A stretch of DNA of 64,000 nucleotides from Mastigias papua (taxonomy: Eukaryota > Cnidaria > Scyphozoa > Rhizostomeae > Mastigiidae), in contig OZ025267.1 of assembly GCA_964019165.1 (NCBI GenBank), forward strand, positions 2,753,650 to 2,817,649. Reading direction: 5' to 3'. This document shows positions 11,375 through 49,885 of the stretch, piece by piece (positions within the stretch are counted from its first letter, which is position 1; each line of letters starts with the position of its first letter). The position numbers and the translations under genes are program-made. The notes under the pieces are model-generated. The model was not told the origin of the DNA, searched no databases, and saw only the letters and a list, made by a program, of their open reading frames with translations.

Positions 11375-11429
11375 CACTGGGACATCATTAAACAGGATTG
11401 TTGGACGGCGAACTGGGGCCCTTTCCTTG

Positions 11430-12530
11430 ATAATATTTCAACTAGCAATTAAAAGCAATAACATTTACCGCACTTATATGAAACTGGTTCATGTATTCAT
11501 AAATACACATCCTCACCTTTATTGTCTTATTCTAATAACGTTTCTCCTTGGGGTATTACCATTTGTGCATCATCCCAAGTGTATCCGTATACCATACTAG
11601 TCAATAAACTCTACACCAAAGAAATATTACATTTGCCATTACCATTGTTGTGATACCTCAGAAGAATTCGCTTGCTTCAGAAATTCTCCATGGAATACAA
11701 CAATATGGACATTTGCTTTTGATTAAATGTTTGCGCGCGCCATGAATTCCCTTCATCGATTCACACTCGCTTATTAATCAGTTTTGCAATACAACTGAAT
11801 CCTTTCAAGGCTGTGACTTCTAATTACGATATAGAAAGATTGTAATGTTGATTGTTATGATGTTTAAAAGGTAAAAAGCTACCTAACAATTTAGCATACT
11901 TACTCAGTTGCTTGCATTCTTGCCTGCTTGTGTGTTTGCATACTCCTTCTAGCTTCTCCTTCAACCGTGAAATTGACGCAACATACTGACTTAGGCCTAT
12001 TCCACTCGAGAATATCTCACAGAGTCAGGAAAAGGAAGCCATCCTATGGGCGAGCGACCAAAACGTAACATAGAACATTTAAATTCCTCGTAACATGTAC
12101 AACATTCAAATTTTGATGCCTAAGGATAGGCTTGAATATTGTATTACAATCATGTTGAAGTAAATTGCATAACTCTAGTAAGCGAGAGTGTACCTTAGTA
12201 GCACTGAAAACACCTCAGAACCACGACGGTGAATGATGCCTGCTTGATAATAAAACTATCATTCCTCTGCACTCAAGTAATGGAGCGGTCGATACATGGA
12301 CAACCGATAATTCACCTGACGACCACCTCAAGCAACCATAATTTACCTTGATTGATCGCAATTTTGCTACTGCTAATCTGTCTAATGAGCACAGTGGAGG
12401 AGACCCTAGAATACGAGGCTTGGCACGATCAGTCCTCGATCGATGCAGTTCAGTTTAACGAACTACTGTATCATTCAATTCAAGGTACAGGAGATGAAAG
12501 CGAACACTAGAATACTGTGAGGAAGTTTAG
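11430..12530 (+). repeat. Duplicated block, copy A
   Basis: Colinear on the same strand with 17820-18740. Matches include GGTTCATGTATTCA near 11486 and 17857, GTGATACCTCA near 11650 and 17993, GTGAAATTGACG near 11968 and 18317, CTTAGGCCTATTCCACTCGAG near 11991 and 18341, CCTCTGCACTCAA near 12265 and 18533, and ACACTAGAATACTGT near 12506 and 18718. Indels and substitutions are common, so the duplication is old. In copy B the block lies just downstream of villin's last exon. Confidence 0.8.
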
Positions 12531-12539
12531 AGGATTACA

Positions 12540-12664
12540 CTTCATTTAATCCATCAAATTAGGATTATATAAAATCAGACAAAATTGGAAGGAGGGTAGA
12601 GAATAAAACAACATTGTATAAGTGAAACAAGGATACGAACCACATAACTTTACTGGGAGCTTCC
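12540..12664 (+). pseudogene. Villin exon 23 pseudo-exon, inverted
   Basis: 12563-12664 aligns with villin exon 23 (20310-20435, minus strand) over its first 100 bases, but on the opposite strand. Even the intron end is kept: TTTAATCCATCAAATTAG here against TTTAATCCATCAATTTAG at the real gene. The piece still reads VKQGYEP and FTG in one frame, but a net 2-base insertion before that point shifts the frame. Similarity stops at GAGCTTCC. A non-functional fragment of the neighbouring gene. Confidence 0.85.
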
Positions 12665-13798
12665 AGTGTCAATGCAATGTAATTTTAAAAAAAAAATAGC
12701 GTTATCTTCCTGTTGAAGTTTACGTCCTATTGCACTAAACGTCCTCTTTGCATTTAACTTCCTTTTTGCACTTAACTTCCCATTCCAATTGTTCTCATCC
12801 CAAATACTATTGATATAAAATGTAATATTAAACAGATCGAAGATAAAAGTTTGCTTTTGCATTTTTTCATGCAGTGAATGAAGTCCAACAAAGTTTGTAA
12901 CATTGAACAAGGAAATTTGTTTGCAAATAATTGGCAGCTGGGTTACAATAATAGCTCATAAAGCTGTAATGTGTGAAGAGCAACACCGGAACTAAATTAG
13001 ATCTCAGACTTAGAGCTACTTCTATTGAGGTATAGCGGAAAAATCCCAAATTGAGGATCTTCTAAACAATAAACCAATTAAATGACTAGGAATACAACCG
13101 TTCTTTTCAAAAAACGCGACGTAAAATCTATTGAAACACATGCGAATTTTGTTTATAAACTTCCTTAAAAACAATAATCTCTCAATATCTACCGCTGACT
13201 ATTTCATGATTTTACCCATTTATGAAACATATCGATGTGATCATGAAGCAAATTCTAGGTAGCAGGGGATTAAGGTTTATCTTTTATATACATACTTGCA
13301 TACATTGGCTTTTAACAATAACTGTGAATGAAAAGCTGTGCATTTATTCTGCAAATATGAAAATTGACTGTGCACATATTCATCTCCTATATAGCGCAGT
13401 ATTTCGAATATTCAGCATCTTTACGCAAATGAGTCGCTCTATTAGATATGACTTTTTCCTCGGCTTTAGAACTTGCATTTTTTAGAACTTGCATAACAAA
13501 GTCACTGATGGTAATATAGAACGAGGAAAGAACAATTTCATCACACTGGACAATCACACTGAATGTCGAGCGCAAGCATGCGGACAGCATAGCATTTTCT
13601 ATAAGTAAAACGACCATACCAGTGCCACATATCTTCATGCAATGGACGATTGTGCTCTGCAAAGAATATTGAGTGCAGAAGAGACAAACTGGATGTGGCA
13701 CTGAAAGACTTAACATCCAAGAGAAGTTACGAGACCAATGCAGACACAGGAATAGAGACAAGGCACTGTGCACAAAGAAAAACAGGAGAAAAATAGCA
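12665..13798. other. Intergenic upstream of GPCR copy 3
   Basis: Holds one copy of a short dispersed repeat at 12720-12803 (TTTGCATTTAACTTCC and TTCCCATTCCAATTGTTCTC), which recurs at 25925-26001 inside a villin intron. The remainder shows no recognisable coding sequence. The GPCR promoter should lie at its right end. Confidence 0.5.
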
Positions 13799-14686
13799 AT
13801 GTCGTATACTTGCACTTCATTTATACCTTCCATACGAGACTTCCCAGAAAGCATTTTGATCACACTCAGAGCAACAAACTCCTGCATAGCCTTACTAAAC
13901 ATCTTTGGTAATGGTTTTTTGATATACGCTTTGAAAAAAACTGGTCAGACAACGAGTTTATCCATGCAGCTCATCGTTCTAATGAGTTTATCAGACTGCA
14001 TCAATGGTATTGTAGCTCTCTTCTTCACAAATATACTCTTATGGCAAGTGTACGATTCACATTGCGCTCTTATAAGGACAATACAATTCATGCATTATAT
14101 CTCCTTGGGATTTTCATATGGTGCGGTTGTGCTTATAGCAATTGACAGATATTTACATGTTAAGTATCTGCAACGATACCCGATAATATTAACAAAGAGA
14201 AGAGGACGTATAATAGTATTAGCTGTGTTTGTATACAACTTTCTGGTGGCTTTTACATCATCAATGCCATTTCTAAAGAGCTACAATACCCTTGGAAAGG
14301 TGGTACAAATATTTGGAGGAACAATAGGGGTGATTAGTGTCTTCATCCTTTACTACAAGACGACAAAGACAGTCAAAATTAGAGTATCATCCATGCATAA
14401 TTGCATTTTGGAGAGTAGAATGGCTCATTGTAAAGCAATTGTAAATGTGGCGTTGAGTATATCTATATGCACAGGATTGCTTTTTACGCCCTATATCATC
14501 AGTGTCATCATCATGAAAGTCAACAACAGCTATCAAGCCAGCAATACGTCAGAACTAGAAATATTTACATGGTTCACTGCTGTAGGGTTGCCAGCAAATG
14601 GAATCTGCAGCTGTGTTATTTTCATTCTACAAAATAAACCTGTTAAACGTTTGATCAAAGGCATTATGGTTCGTGACCAATCATGA
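13799..14686 (+). CDS. Class A GPCR, array copy 3
   Basis: Intronless 295-residue receptor. The frame is open further upstream (to 13673), but every family member begins at the M-S-[YS]-x-C-T-S position, so I choose 13799 (context ATAGCAATG). N38 in TM1, D66 in TM2, C89 before TM3, a canonical DRY at 116-118, KYLQRYP and TKRRGR in loop 2, TPY in TM6, ANGICSC in TM7 and QNKPVKRLIKG at the tail. Expected to signal through G proteins at the plasma membrane; the ligand is unknown. No lesions seen. It lies 3' of the villin gene on the opposite strand. Confidence 0.9.
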   Translation: MSYTCTSFIPSIRDFPESILITLRATNSCIALLNIFGNGFLIYALKKTGQTTSLSMQLIVLMSLSDCINGIVALFFTNILLWQVYDSHCALIRTIQFMHYISLGFSYGAVVLIAIDRYLHVKYLQRYPIILTKRRGRIIVLAVFVYNFLVAFTSSMPFLKSYNTLGKVVQIFGGTIGVISVFILYYKTTKTVKIRVSSMHNCILESRMAHCKAIVNVALSISICTGLLFTPYIISVIIMKVNNSYQASNTSELEIFTWFTAVGLPANGICSCVIFILQNKPVKRLIKGIMVRDQS

Positions 14687-16390
14687 TAGTGTGCTACTGT
14701 ACAGACATAGGACAATCTAGGGTGTCTATGAAAAGTGGATTTTGAATCTGTGGCTAGGAGGAGGATGTAACAAGAATGAATTACTTGGAGAAGTAGACTG
14801 CTTTGGACTGGAATCTAAGTAATTAGCATTAGCAGCAGACTAGCAGCAGTGCATTATTATAATGCAAAATATATCACTTCAATACTGAGTATTGGAAACC
14901 GAATTGGTGGTTAAAACTGAATTATTGCTCTAATTTGCATCAAAATAGAACTTATAAGTATTAGAAGAGGCCAGGTTTGACTCAGATTTGATAGCAGAAT
15001 CTAAATTGAACTCAAAGCAACAAATGACTGCCAATATTTATCCATTCCACTATGCGTGCTAAAACTGTATAGAAATTCAAAGTAATCAAATTGATTTAGA
15101 GAGAATCGTCACTAGTAGGTAGTAGGAAATAGAGATTGAGTTACGTAAATAACTTGATTTCTTGCGAAGATCAGCAAGTTTGAGAAGCTGCTTGTGCGGC
15201 ATAGCTCATTAATAGCGCAATCTAGAGCCAATAATAACCATTGACAGCAAGTTCTTTCTGTTATGTCTATCTATCTATGGGTAAGATGACCTGTAGAAGG
15301 ACGCCCTACACGAAATGCAGACTAGCCAATTTGATAACTAAGCGTAAAACACTGTCACCACTCCTCTTTTCAAAGATAGGTCTTTAGAAGGCTCTCAAAA
15401 TAAAACAAAGGAAGAAAGAAAGCCACCCAGGTGAGGTATCTGATGGTTGCTTAAGATGAATGTATCTTGTGGCACTTGTGTATGTTCACAGTATACTGAA
15501 AATAAACCTGTGCAGGAGTTGTGTGTTCACAAATGATATATGTTATCACGTGAAAATTTTTCCACCGTTAAACCTGTGTAGTGGAAGGTACCGCAATTGC
15601 TCTGAAAGGAATTAATGCAAAGTGCAACGAGGGCCTACTAACCAGCTGATTGGAGGAGATCGAATCAATCAGTATGGGACACGTTTAACTCTCTTTGCCA
15701 GTACAACTACCCAACAAATAAAATTCCATTCAAGATATGGGAATCATTACTAAATTATTTGCAAAAATAAACAATAAAGTAAACGAATACAAATAACCAA
15801 ACACTAAACCTATCTCATTAAATAAATAGAAAGAATGCCGAAAGAGATTGATAGTACAAAAACAAAGCTAGAAATTTGAGTGGACATAACAGAAAACCCC
15901 AACAGAAATGCAAATACACAAAGATATTTAATCATATACCATAAAACGATACAAAATTACGCAAAAGTAGCCTTTCCATTGCTTGCACCAACAGGCTACC
16001 TGGTCCTAATAGAAGGTTTGCAAATACCCTACCACAAGACTCGAACCTTGAACTAGGCATTATACCACATTGAATCTTATCGAGCTTTTATACTCGAGAG
16101 TGTGCATCACTCATCAGGGTAACAAGCACTGTGACCCCAGAAACGTGTCTCTTTGGATCCTAACACGACATGACTACAAATAACTAATTCTATGCTAGGC
16201 ATACAGGTCAATAAACCAGATGATGTAAATATGACAGAACACCAAGATCTATATCAAATAAAATTCTGCAGTTACCCATTATTAAATCAGACATTATTAG
16301 ACATTATCAGACATTAAATCAGTTGCTAAGGAAGTTTCAAATACATTAGTAGGCAGGAAGCACAGCTACTCCAGTTTCAATAAACTCAAT
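14687..16390 (+). repeat. Intergenic segment duplicated with the GPCR array
   Basis: No gene. The part from about 15390 to 16260 resembles the DNA after GPCR copy 4 (31690-32570) and part of 35500-36130. Shared pieces include CAACGAG(G/A)GCC with CTGATT, ACAAAGCTAGAAAT, ACCATAAAACGATA, and CATCACTCAT followed by GCATACAGGTC. This places the receptor gene and its flank in one duplication unit. Confidence 0.6.
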
Positions 16391-17800
16391 ATTTTACTCT
16401 AACGGATTGACCCTGAAAAATTGCCTTCTATTTCTTAGGTACGATTTTAAGTAATCGAAGTTCTCGATGCTTTGCACCATGGTGTTCTAATTTCGTGTAT
16501 AAAGTGCTATAGTCAGCAATGTCTATTGCTGCTTTGAGATCACTTAACACAAGTCCAGTTATTTCTCTTTTATCAATTGCATCGTATCAATCATAACATA
16601 TATTTGGTTGAATGTACTGCCCTAAATGCCGGCTGGTTAATTGAAAGAAAATAACTTCCCTCATGGTAAGGATAAATCTGGTTGAAAATCAGCTTCTCAA
16701 ATATTCCGCAGAGTGCCGGCAAAACCGTGACTTTTATGTGGTGTCATCATCTTAGAAAAATGGCGTTGATCTGGCTATTACGGAGGTCCATACAGGCCAA
16801 ACACAATACACTTATCAAAAACACAATAAATTTATCGAAAACACAATAAATTTATCAAAAACAAAATGCATTTATCGAAAGCACAGTACATGGGCCACTC
16901 TAGGATACATTCCATGTATCGGGAAAAAAACTAGTCTCAATTGAATCAATGAAAATTGCAGCGAGATACTTTTCAGTATATCGTATGGTTAAATTTAAGA
17001 AGTAACTTATGATGTGATTAAAGCTTTTTGATATCTTAACGTTGCCAATTAAAGTCACTACCTCTTCTATTCTAATCGTTCTAAACTTTTGAAATACTAT
17101 TGTTCTTATAAATTAGGTATTGCCAATTCAAAAAAGGTTTCCGAACAGTTTCTTTGGCAAGATACTTATTCCTTTGAATTTCTACCTGTTCTGGATAGAT
17201 ATCAAGCTGTCAGTTCTCGGTATTTTTTGTCGTTGGATATCTTCTCAAGTATCTAGCATCGATATTATATTTTCTCCATTTCGGATCACTATGCATAGCC
17301 AGTAGCGTAAAGTATTGATACTTCAAGTATTGGGGTATGAAAAACTGTTTGCCCGAAATGTTTGCGACACATTTTTGGTTAATATTTCATCCAATTCACG
17401 GACGAATTTACGAGATTTTTGGAAGGATTTTACTCGAAAGGTGCATTTGTTTTGTGTTATCGATGCACTACTACCTAATAAAGCTGTACTTACCATCTCA
17501 GAATGAGTAATTGTATTCCAGCTATTAATATCTACTGAGAGGACAGCCTTGCACACTGGATGTTGTCGACGGTTTGTTTTCCTATTTTGAATATTGCTAA
17601 AAGCCATTACCCAAGAAGTGATTAAAGCAGGAGCACATTGCAATAACAAATTACTCAGCAAAACCCAATAATAAACAGCAAATTGAAGAAAACAAAAGTT
17701 TATGAACTGCTATTGGGTCCTCTCTCGACAATCAACCATTGATCGTATATCTGGCTAACAGCTATTTCAAATAATGTCATCAAATACTTTGTAGGAAATA
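16390..17800 (-). pseudogene. Decayed LINE reverse transcriptase fragment B, interrupted
   Basis: Minus-strand RT remnants of the same family as 5430-6270. VLPALCGIFEKLIFNQIYP is readable near 16715-16660, KREITGLVLSDLKAAIDIAD near 16575-16525, and YTKLEHHGAKH just downstream. The upstream RT part, with CAPALITSWVMAFS, lies at 17640-17560 and its flank continues to about 17800. Between about 16740 and 17515 sits roughly 780 bases absent from copy A, so this copy has an insertion (or copy A a deletion). Many stops and frameshifts. Confidence 0.7.
16801..16890. repeat. 20-base minisatellite
   Basis: Four and a half units of exactly 20 bases, consensus ACACAATAAATTTATCAAAA with C/G or A/G variants, inside the insertion that splits LINE fragment B. 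Confidence 0.9.
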
Positions 17801-17819
17801 TTTCAGGTAGCTATTACAA

Positions 17820-18740
17820 GCAATAGCTTTTACCACCGTTCTACTAGACTGGTTCATGTATTCACACACAGACATCCACAGCCTTATCAGGGTACTAATA
17901 TTTCTGCATGATCCCATGTTTATACGTTTTCCATGCTAGTCACCTAATTCCATTCCACTTCATAGAAATATTACATTTTTCACTACCATTGTGGTGATAC
18001 CTCAAGAGAATTCGTTCGTTTCAAAAACTCTCCATGCAAAATAACAATATATATAGTAGGCTTTTATTCAGCTTTTGTACCACGCGTTCCATTCATCAAT
18101 TCAAACTCTCATATTTATCAGTCTCGTTATATATCTGAACCTTTCAAGCCAGTGACCTTTCAAATAATATACAAATTCTCATAAAAGATTGCAATGTCGA
18201 TTATTATGATGTCTAAAAGGTAAATAATTACCCTACGATTTTGCGTACTTACTCAGTCGCTTGCATTCCTACACACTATCATGCTTGTGCACTCCTTCCA
18301 GCTTCTCCGTCAATCGTGAAATTGACGTAACATACTGACTTAGGCCTATTCCACTCGAGGATGTCTCTCAAGTCGGTAAAAAGAAGGTAACCTATGGGCG
18401 ACCAAAACGTCTCACTGGAGCCACGTAGAATTAAATTGTGTAATTATAATAGCGAGAGTATACCTTACTAGCACTGAGGGAACTTCAGAACCACGACGCT
18501 GAATAGTGCTTGCTTTACGATAGAACCATCCTTCCTCTGCACTCAAATAATGGCGCGATCGATATATGCACAGTCGAGAATTTGCTTAATGATGAGATCT
18601 TAGAAACAGACGCTTGGCACAATCAGCATTTGATCAATGCAGTTCACGAGTATCTGAATCAATTCACTTTTAATGAATCAACTACCATTCAATTCAAGGT
18701 ACAGGAGGTGAAAACTAACACTAGAATACTGTCAACGGGT
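17820..18740 (+). repeat. Duplicated block, copy B
   Basis: Second copy of the 11430-12530 block, same orientation, ending about 280 bases downstream of the villin stop. It contains an 86-codon open frame (18510-18770) whose first part (PLHSNNGAID) is conserved as PLHSSNGAVD in copy A with some silent changes. Copy A is broken by stops and indels and I recognise no domain, so I do not call a gene. A direct repeat GCATGAGCGAA follows at 18767-18795. Confidence 0.75.
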
Positions 18741-19023
18741 TTACAAACTCGACGAAATATAATAGCATGAGCGAAAACCACTTTCGCATGAGCGAATTCA
18801 AAGGCACCATGACATACTGTCTGGAAGGAGTTTTACTTTTGTGATAGAAATGAAGTTGCCTGCGCTAAAATCTGCTTCGAATATACTTAATTTTGTGAAC
18901 TGTTTTAAAAGAGACAAAGACATATTTGAAACCCTATATTGCACAATTTCAAATATAACATATAAAACTAAGTATAAAATTTAATATATTAAATCATATT
19001 TACTTTAGTCTAAAGCCCTTATA

Positions 19024-46447
<27,424 letters not shown>

Positions 46448-49166
46448 GTTTCAAACCAATAAAACACAACTATGATAGGAAATAAATAAAATCAGCAGAA
46501 ATGATCTATTACGTAGACCAGAATCAAAATTTCCTACTGCAATGTAGATACGTTACACCGAGATCTAAAGTGATAGCATTATTTTGCAAAATCGAATAAT
46601 CTTCAACGAGTAGGATTTCATAAGTGCTGTGCTCTTATTTACAAATTACACGCTATAGCGTCAGATTGACAGAGTTTATTGAGAATGTTTTTGTCGTTTA
46701 TTCGTAAAGGAATTTCAGTTGTTATTTTTTACGATACTACCCACTAAGTAAAAAAAACTATTTCTAGACACCCCCGGTCCTGAAAATAATCTAGAAAAAT
46801 ACCTGAATTGATACGGGAGCTTCTATTCCTCAGGGAAAGGTGCTTAGAAGTTCTGCAGAGCAATGTCAAACCTCCAAGGTCCCAATCAAACAGAGTGTTG
46901 GATAAACTCTTGTTAATATATTTCTGACATACTGCATTGTTTGTGTCTATCTAACTAACAATGTTACTTGACTATTCTGACTTGTAGTGCCGCGCAAGGC
47001 GAACACTGATACAGTTGCAAGTCGAATGTGCAAGAGATAGAGATAAAATCACATGGGGAGCATATGTTTACCATACCATGGCTATTGCTTACAATAGTCA
47101 CGAGTTTCTACTAGTTACTTACAGTATGTTGCAATAGTTTAGCGTGCCAGATATATACCGAACTTCTGGCTCAGTGACGTGGAATTATAAAAAGAGGGAT
47201 GTAAATAACTCACGAATATCTCATCTTTGGTGTCTTTTCTGTGAAATTAAAGCTAACCAGCGCATCGAAAGAAGTTGTATTCTTAATACTGTGCAAACAG
47301 TCATTCAAGCATGTATCAAAATTCAGATTTCTATTTTATCCATATTTGGTTCGTAGTAAAGTCGAGCTAACGTTTTTCATTCAGTTTATTAAACATCTTA
47401 TTCACAAGTAACAGTATGTGATCAGAAAATGCCTGTGCAATTACAGAGATGCTTCTGAGCGAAGATGTAGAGCGAGGCGAGGACTACAAAAGCCAATATG
47501 CTAAAGAAGAAAAGCTAGGTCATGTGAGCAAAGTACGGAGGTTAGCTGGTTTGTGAATAGCCCTGAACGAAAGGGGGTGGTGTTATGACGTAAGGTGAGT
47601 GCTGTTGGTTTTGGGATACCATACAAAACTTTTTATAAGAAACAAACTTTCTGTTTTCAGCCTTGATGTTTCTTAATATTTTGCTAAATCCAACCGTAGA
47701 AATATTTCTTAAGTGCTTCCTAAAATTCTTGAAATTTCCTCAAACAATAAGGTAACTATGAGACGAGAAATAGAACTGTTAGTCAAAAATATTTGAGAGA
47801 CGGATGCTGTTTGTATTTTATTTCCAGTTTAACGAAAATTTTCTCGCAAAAATAGATTTTTCAAGTCTAGTTTTGAAGCTGAGCCTGCCCGTGCTTCTTA
47901 AATGTTTCTCAATTTTTGCTTGATTTGAGCCTCGTGTTTCTAAAAGGTATACTTGTCTCTCACTAAAAATAATGTGTAAAGGATCTGAAGGGATGAATAA
48001 ATGAGTGATGAATGCATGGACAAACGATTGATCGTAAGAATGATTGAGTGATATAAAAAAAATGTGATTCAATCAAATATTTTGAGAGAACATTGTTGGA
48101 GTGGTCACAAAGGGCCAGCATTGGAAAGATAGTTAAGTCCAAGAATTGTTACATAGCCAAAAACTGTCGCCAAAATAGCAGAATCGCTCGAAATACATAA
48201 AAGCGTGAAAATCATAGGCAAAATTTCTGTTCACTATTTGCTTAATTGCAATATATTATCAAATTGGGGCAACTTGTCAACCTTGAAACTAATCGTAGGT
48301 GCAACTGCTTTAAGTTTTGTTAACTGCACAATTCAAGAATTTGCTCATCATTTTGACCTATCAGAGAAGTGGGAAATAAACAAGTATTTTACAATGTTAA
48401 TAAAATTCTCTTTTTTTCGTTTTCCTAAAATGAATGCGATATTGCAGGTCCCTGTCTGTCCCCTCACTTTCGGGGTGCCTGTATTACGAACTTGCAATAA
48501 CAAGAAAAGTACTATGACCAAACAATAAGCCTAGGGGATCAGCAAAAAGTTTCAGTTCCCAACAATTTGCAAAGCGATCAAAAAAGAGTTCTTTGATGCA
48601 TGAAGGTACCACCATAAACCATATTGGCTGGTTTTCAAGAGCCGTTGTAACGCTTGTTCACAATATGCTATATACGAGTAAAACATCTGCAAATTCTGCA
48701 AAGTTTGCTTTCAAAAGTAATAGTAGAAAAAACGATATTTTTTAGCAGCAATGCATTGCTTGATTTATATTCCAAAGAACGACACGAAAAGCAATGGCTT
48801 GATCAAATCAGCACTCGCAGATGATTCATCAGCTTCATTGTGAGATGCGTTGATGCAATAATTAACGGCCTCTAAAATATGCATTTCATATATATCGTAA
48901 ACTGAAAATAAATTTTACAATAATTTATAGTTTCAACCAGAGCCTAAAATGAGAAATGACTACAGATTCACACTTCTACAAAATATTTGGTGTGGTCTTA
49001 AGGGTGTAACAGAGACTTGGCACTTGGAAGTTATCTAACAGGAAAGATAATGCAGTATATCTTAATGCTATTTACAAATTGATAATTCTTAATATATTTC
49101 AGTGGTACATAAGTTAATTTGTGCTAGCTTAGACCCACTTTGAATAACTAGATAGCCTCTGTTTCC
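46448..49166. other. Upstream of villin start codon, no gene seen
   Basis: Probably the intron between a non-coding first exon and the ATG exon. 47640-47970 holds a degenerate repeat rich in TTTCTTAAA and GTTTCT motifs that resembles 53620-53960 and, in reverse, 51885-52145. No supportable coding exon. Confidence 0.4.
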
Positions 49167-49390
49167 AGGACGAGTGGCCAAGTGGTTAGAGCGCTTGAAT
49201 GCTGAGCGGAACATCTATGGTTCGAGCCGTACCTTCGGATCATAGTTGGGATGCTCGCTCACCATCAACCCAACAGCAAATGGGTTTCATATGGCAACAC
49301 TAGGGAAGATTTAAAGGCGGTAAGGAAAGGAACTGGCCACCATTCCCAACGTACGGATTTGTACATGGGACTAACCTTTACCCTTTCTCG
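49167..49390 (+). mobile_element. tRNA-derived SINE, family 1, copy 2
   Basis: Head GGCCAAGTGGTTAGAGCGC with B box GGTTCGAGCC, body AACAGCAAATGGG and GGAACTGGCCACC, then CCCAACGTACGG, GTACATGGGACTAACC and CTTTACCCTT at the 3' end. Same layout as copies at 6752-7010 and 59316-59578, here on the + strand. Confidence 0.85.
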
Positions 49391-49780
49391 CCCTATATGC
49401 AAATCCACACTTTCCTAAATGCAGATCCACATATCCAAACTTGCAATTTACAACTACACAAAGTGAGTCATGTCCACAATAATTGTAGGCGCTGCTTTCA
49501 CATTGCAAAATAAAACATCTCCTGTGCAAAACGTTCTACACATAATAACTTCTGTTGTAAACAGTGCCAACATAAAGACGGGTATGTAATACTTATTTCA
49601 TGTTCAGAGAGAACGTACATGGCTCGCAAGTGTCCAAGCGAGTTAAAAGTTCGTTTTACTCAAATCAATCTGGTGACCATTTAACAATGAAATCTATAAT
49701 CAAGCTTATCAAAAATTCGTAAATAAGCGAATATTTATAATCTCAGCGAAGTATTGAAACATAGTCCTGCCTGGCACCTA

Positions 49781-49790
49781 CCCCCCCCCC

Positions 49791-49882
<92 letters not shown>
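49781..49882. repeat. Poly-C followed by CA microsatellite
   Basis: Thirteen C, then ACCCA and about 43 CA units. Confidence 0.97.

Positions 49883-49885
<3 letters not shown>

Noticed and set aside
10823..11448. Long minus-strand ORFs of 184 and 196 codons
   Set aside because: They only translate the GATAT satellite (SYHII repeats).
13673..13798. 42-residue N-terminal extension of GPCR copy 3 (and 27 residues at 36843 for copy 6)
   Set aside because: No other family member has it, it is basic and lacks a signal peptide, and all copies share the later Met.
17323..17661. 112-codon minus-strand ORF as a gene
   Set aside because: Part is LINE RT remnant (CAPALITSW) and the remainder runs into the inserted segment. 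No intact domain.
18510..18770. 86-residue protein gene
   Set aside because: No recognised domain, and the duplicate copy is broken. Kept only as a note in the duplicated block.
49167..49240. tRNA-Ser/Leu gene
   Set aside because: The head continues into a SINE body shared with two other copies, and no closed acceptor stem is formed.
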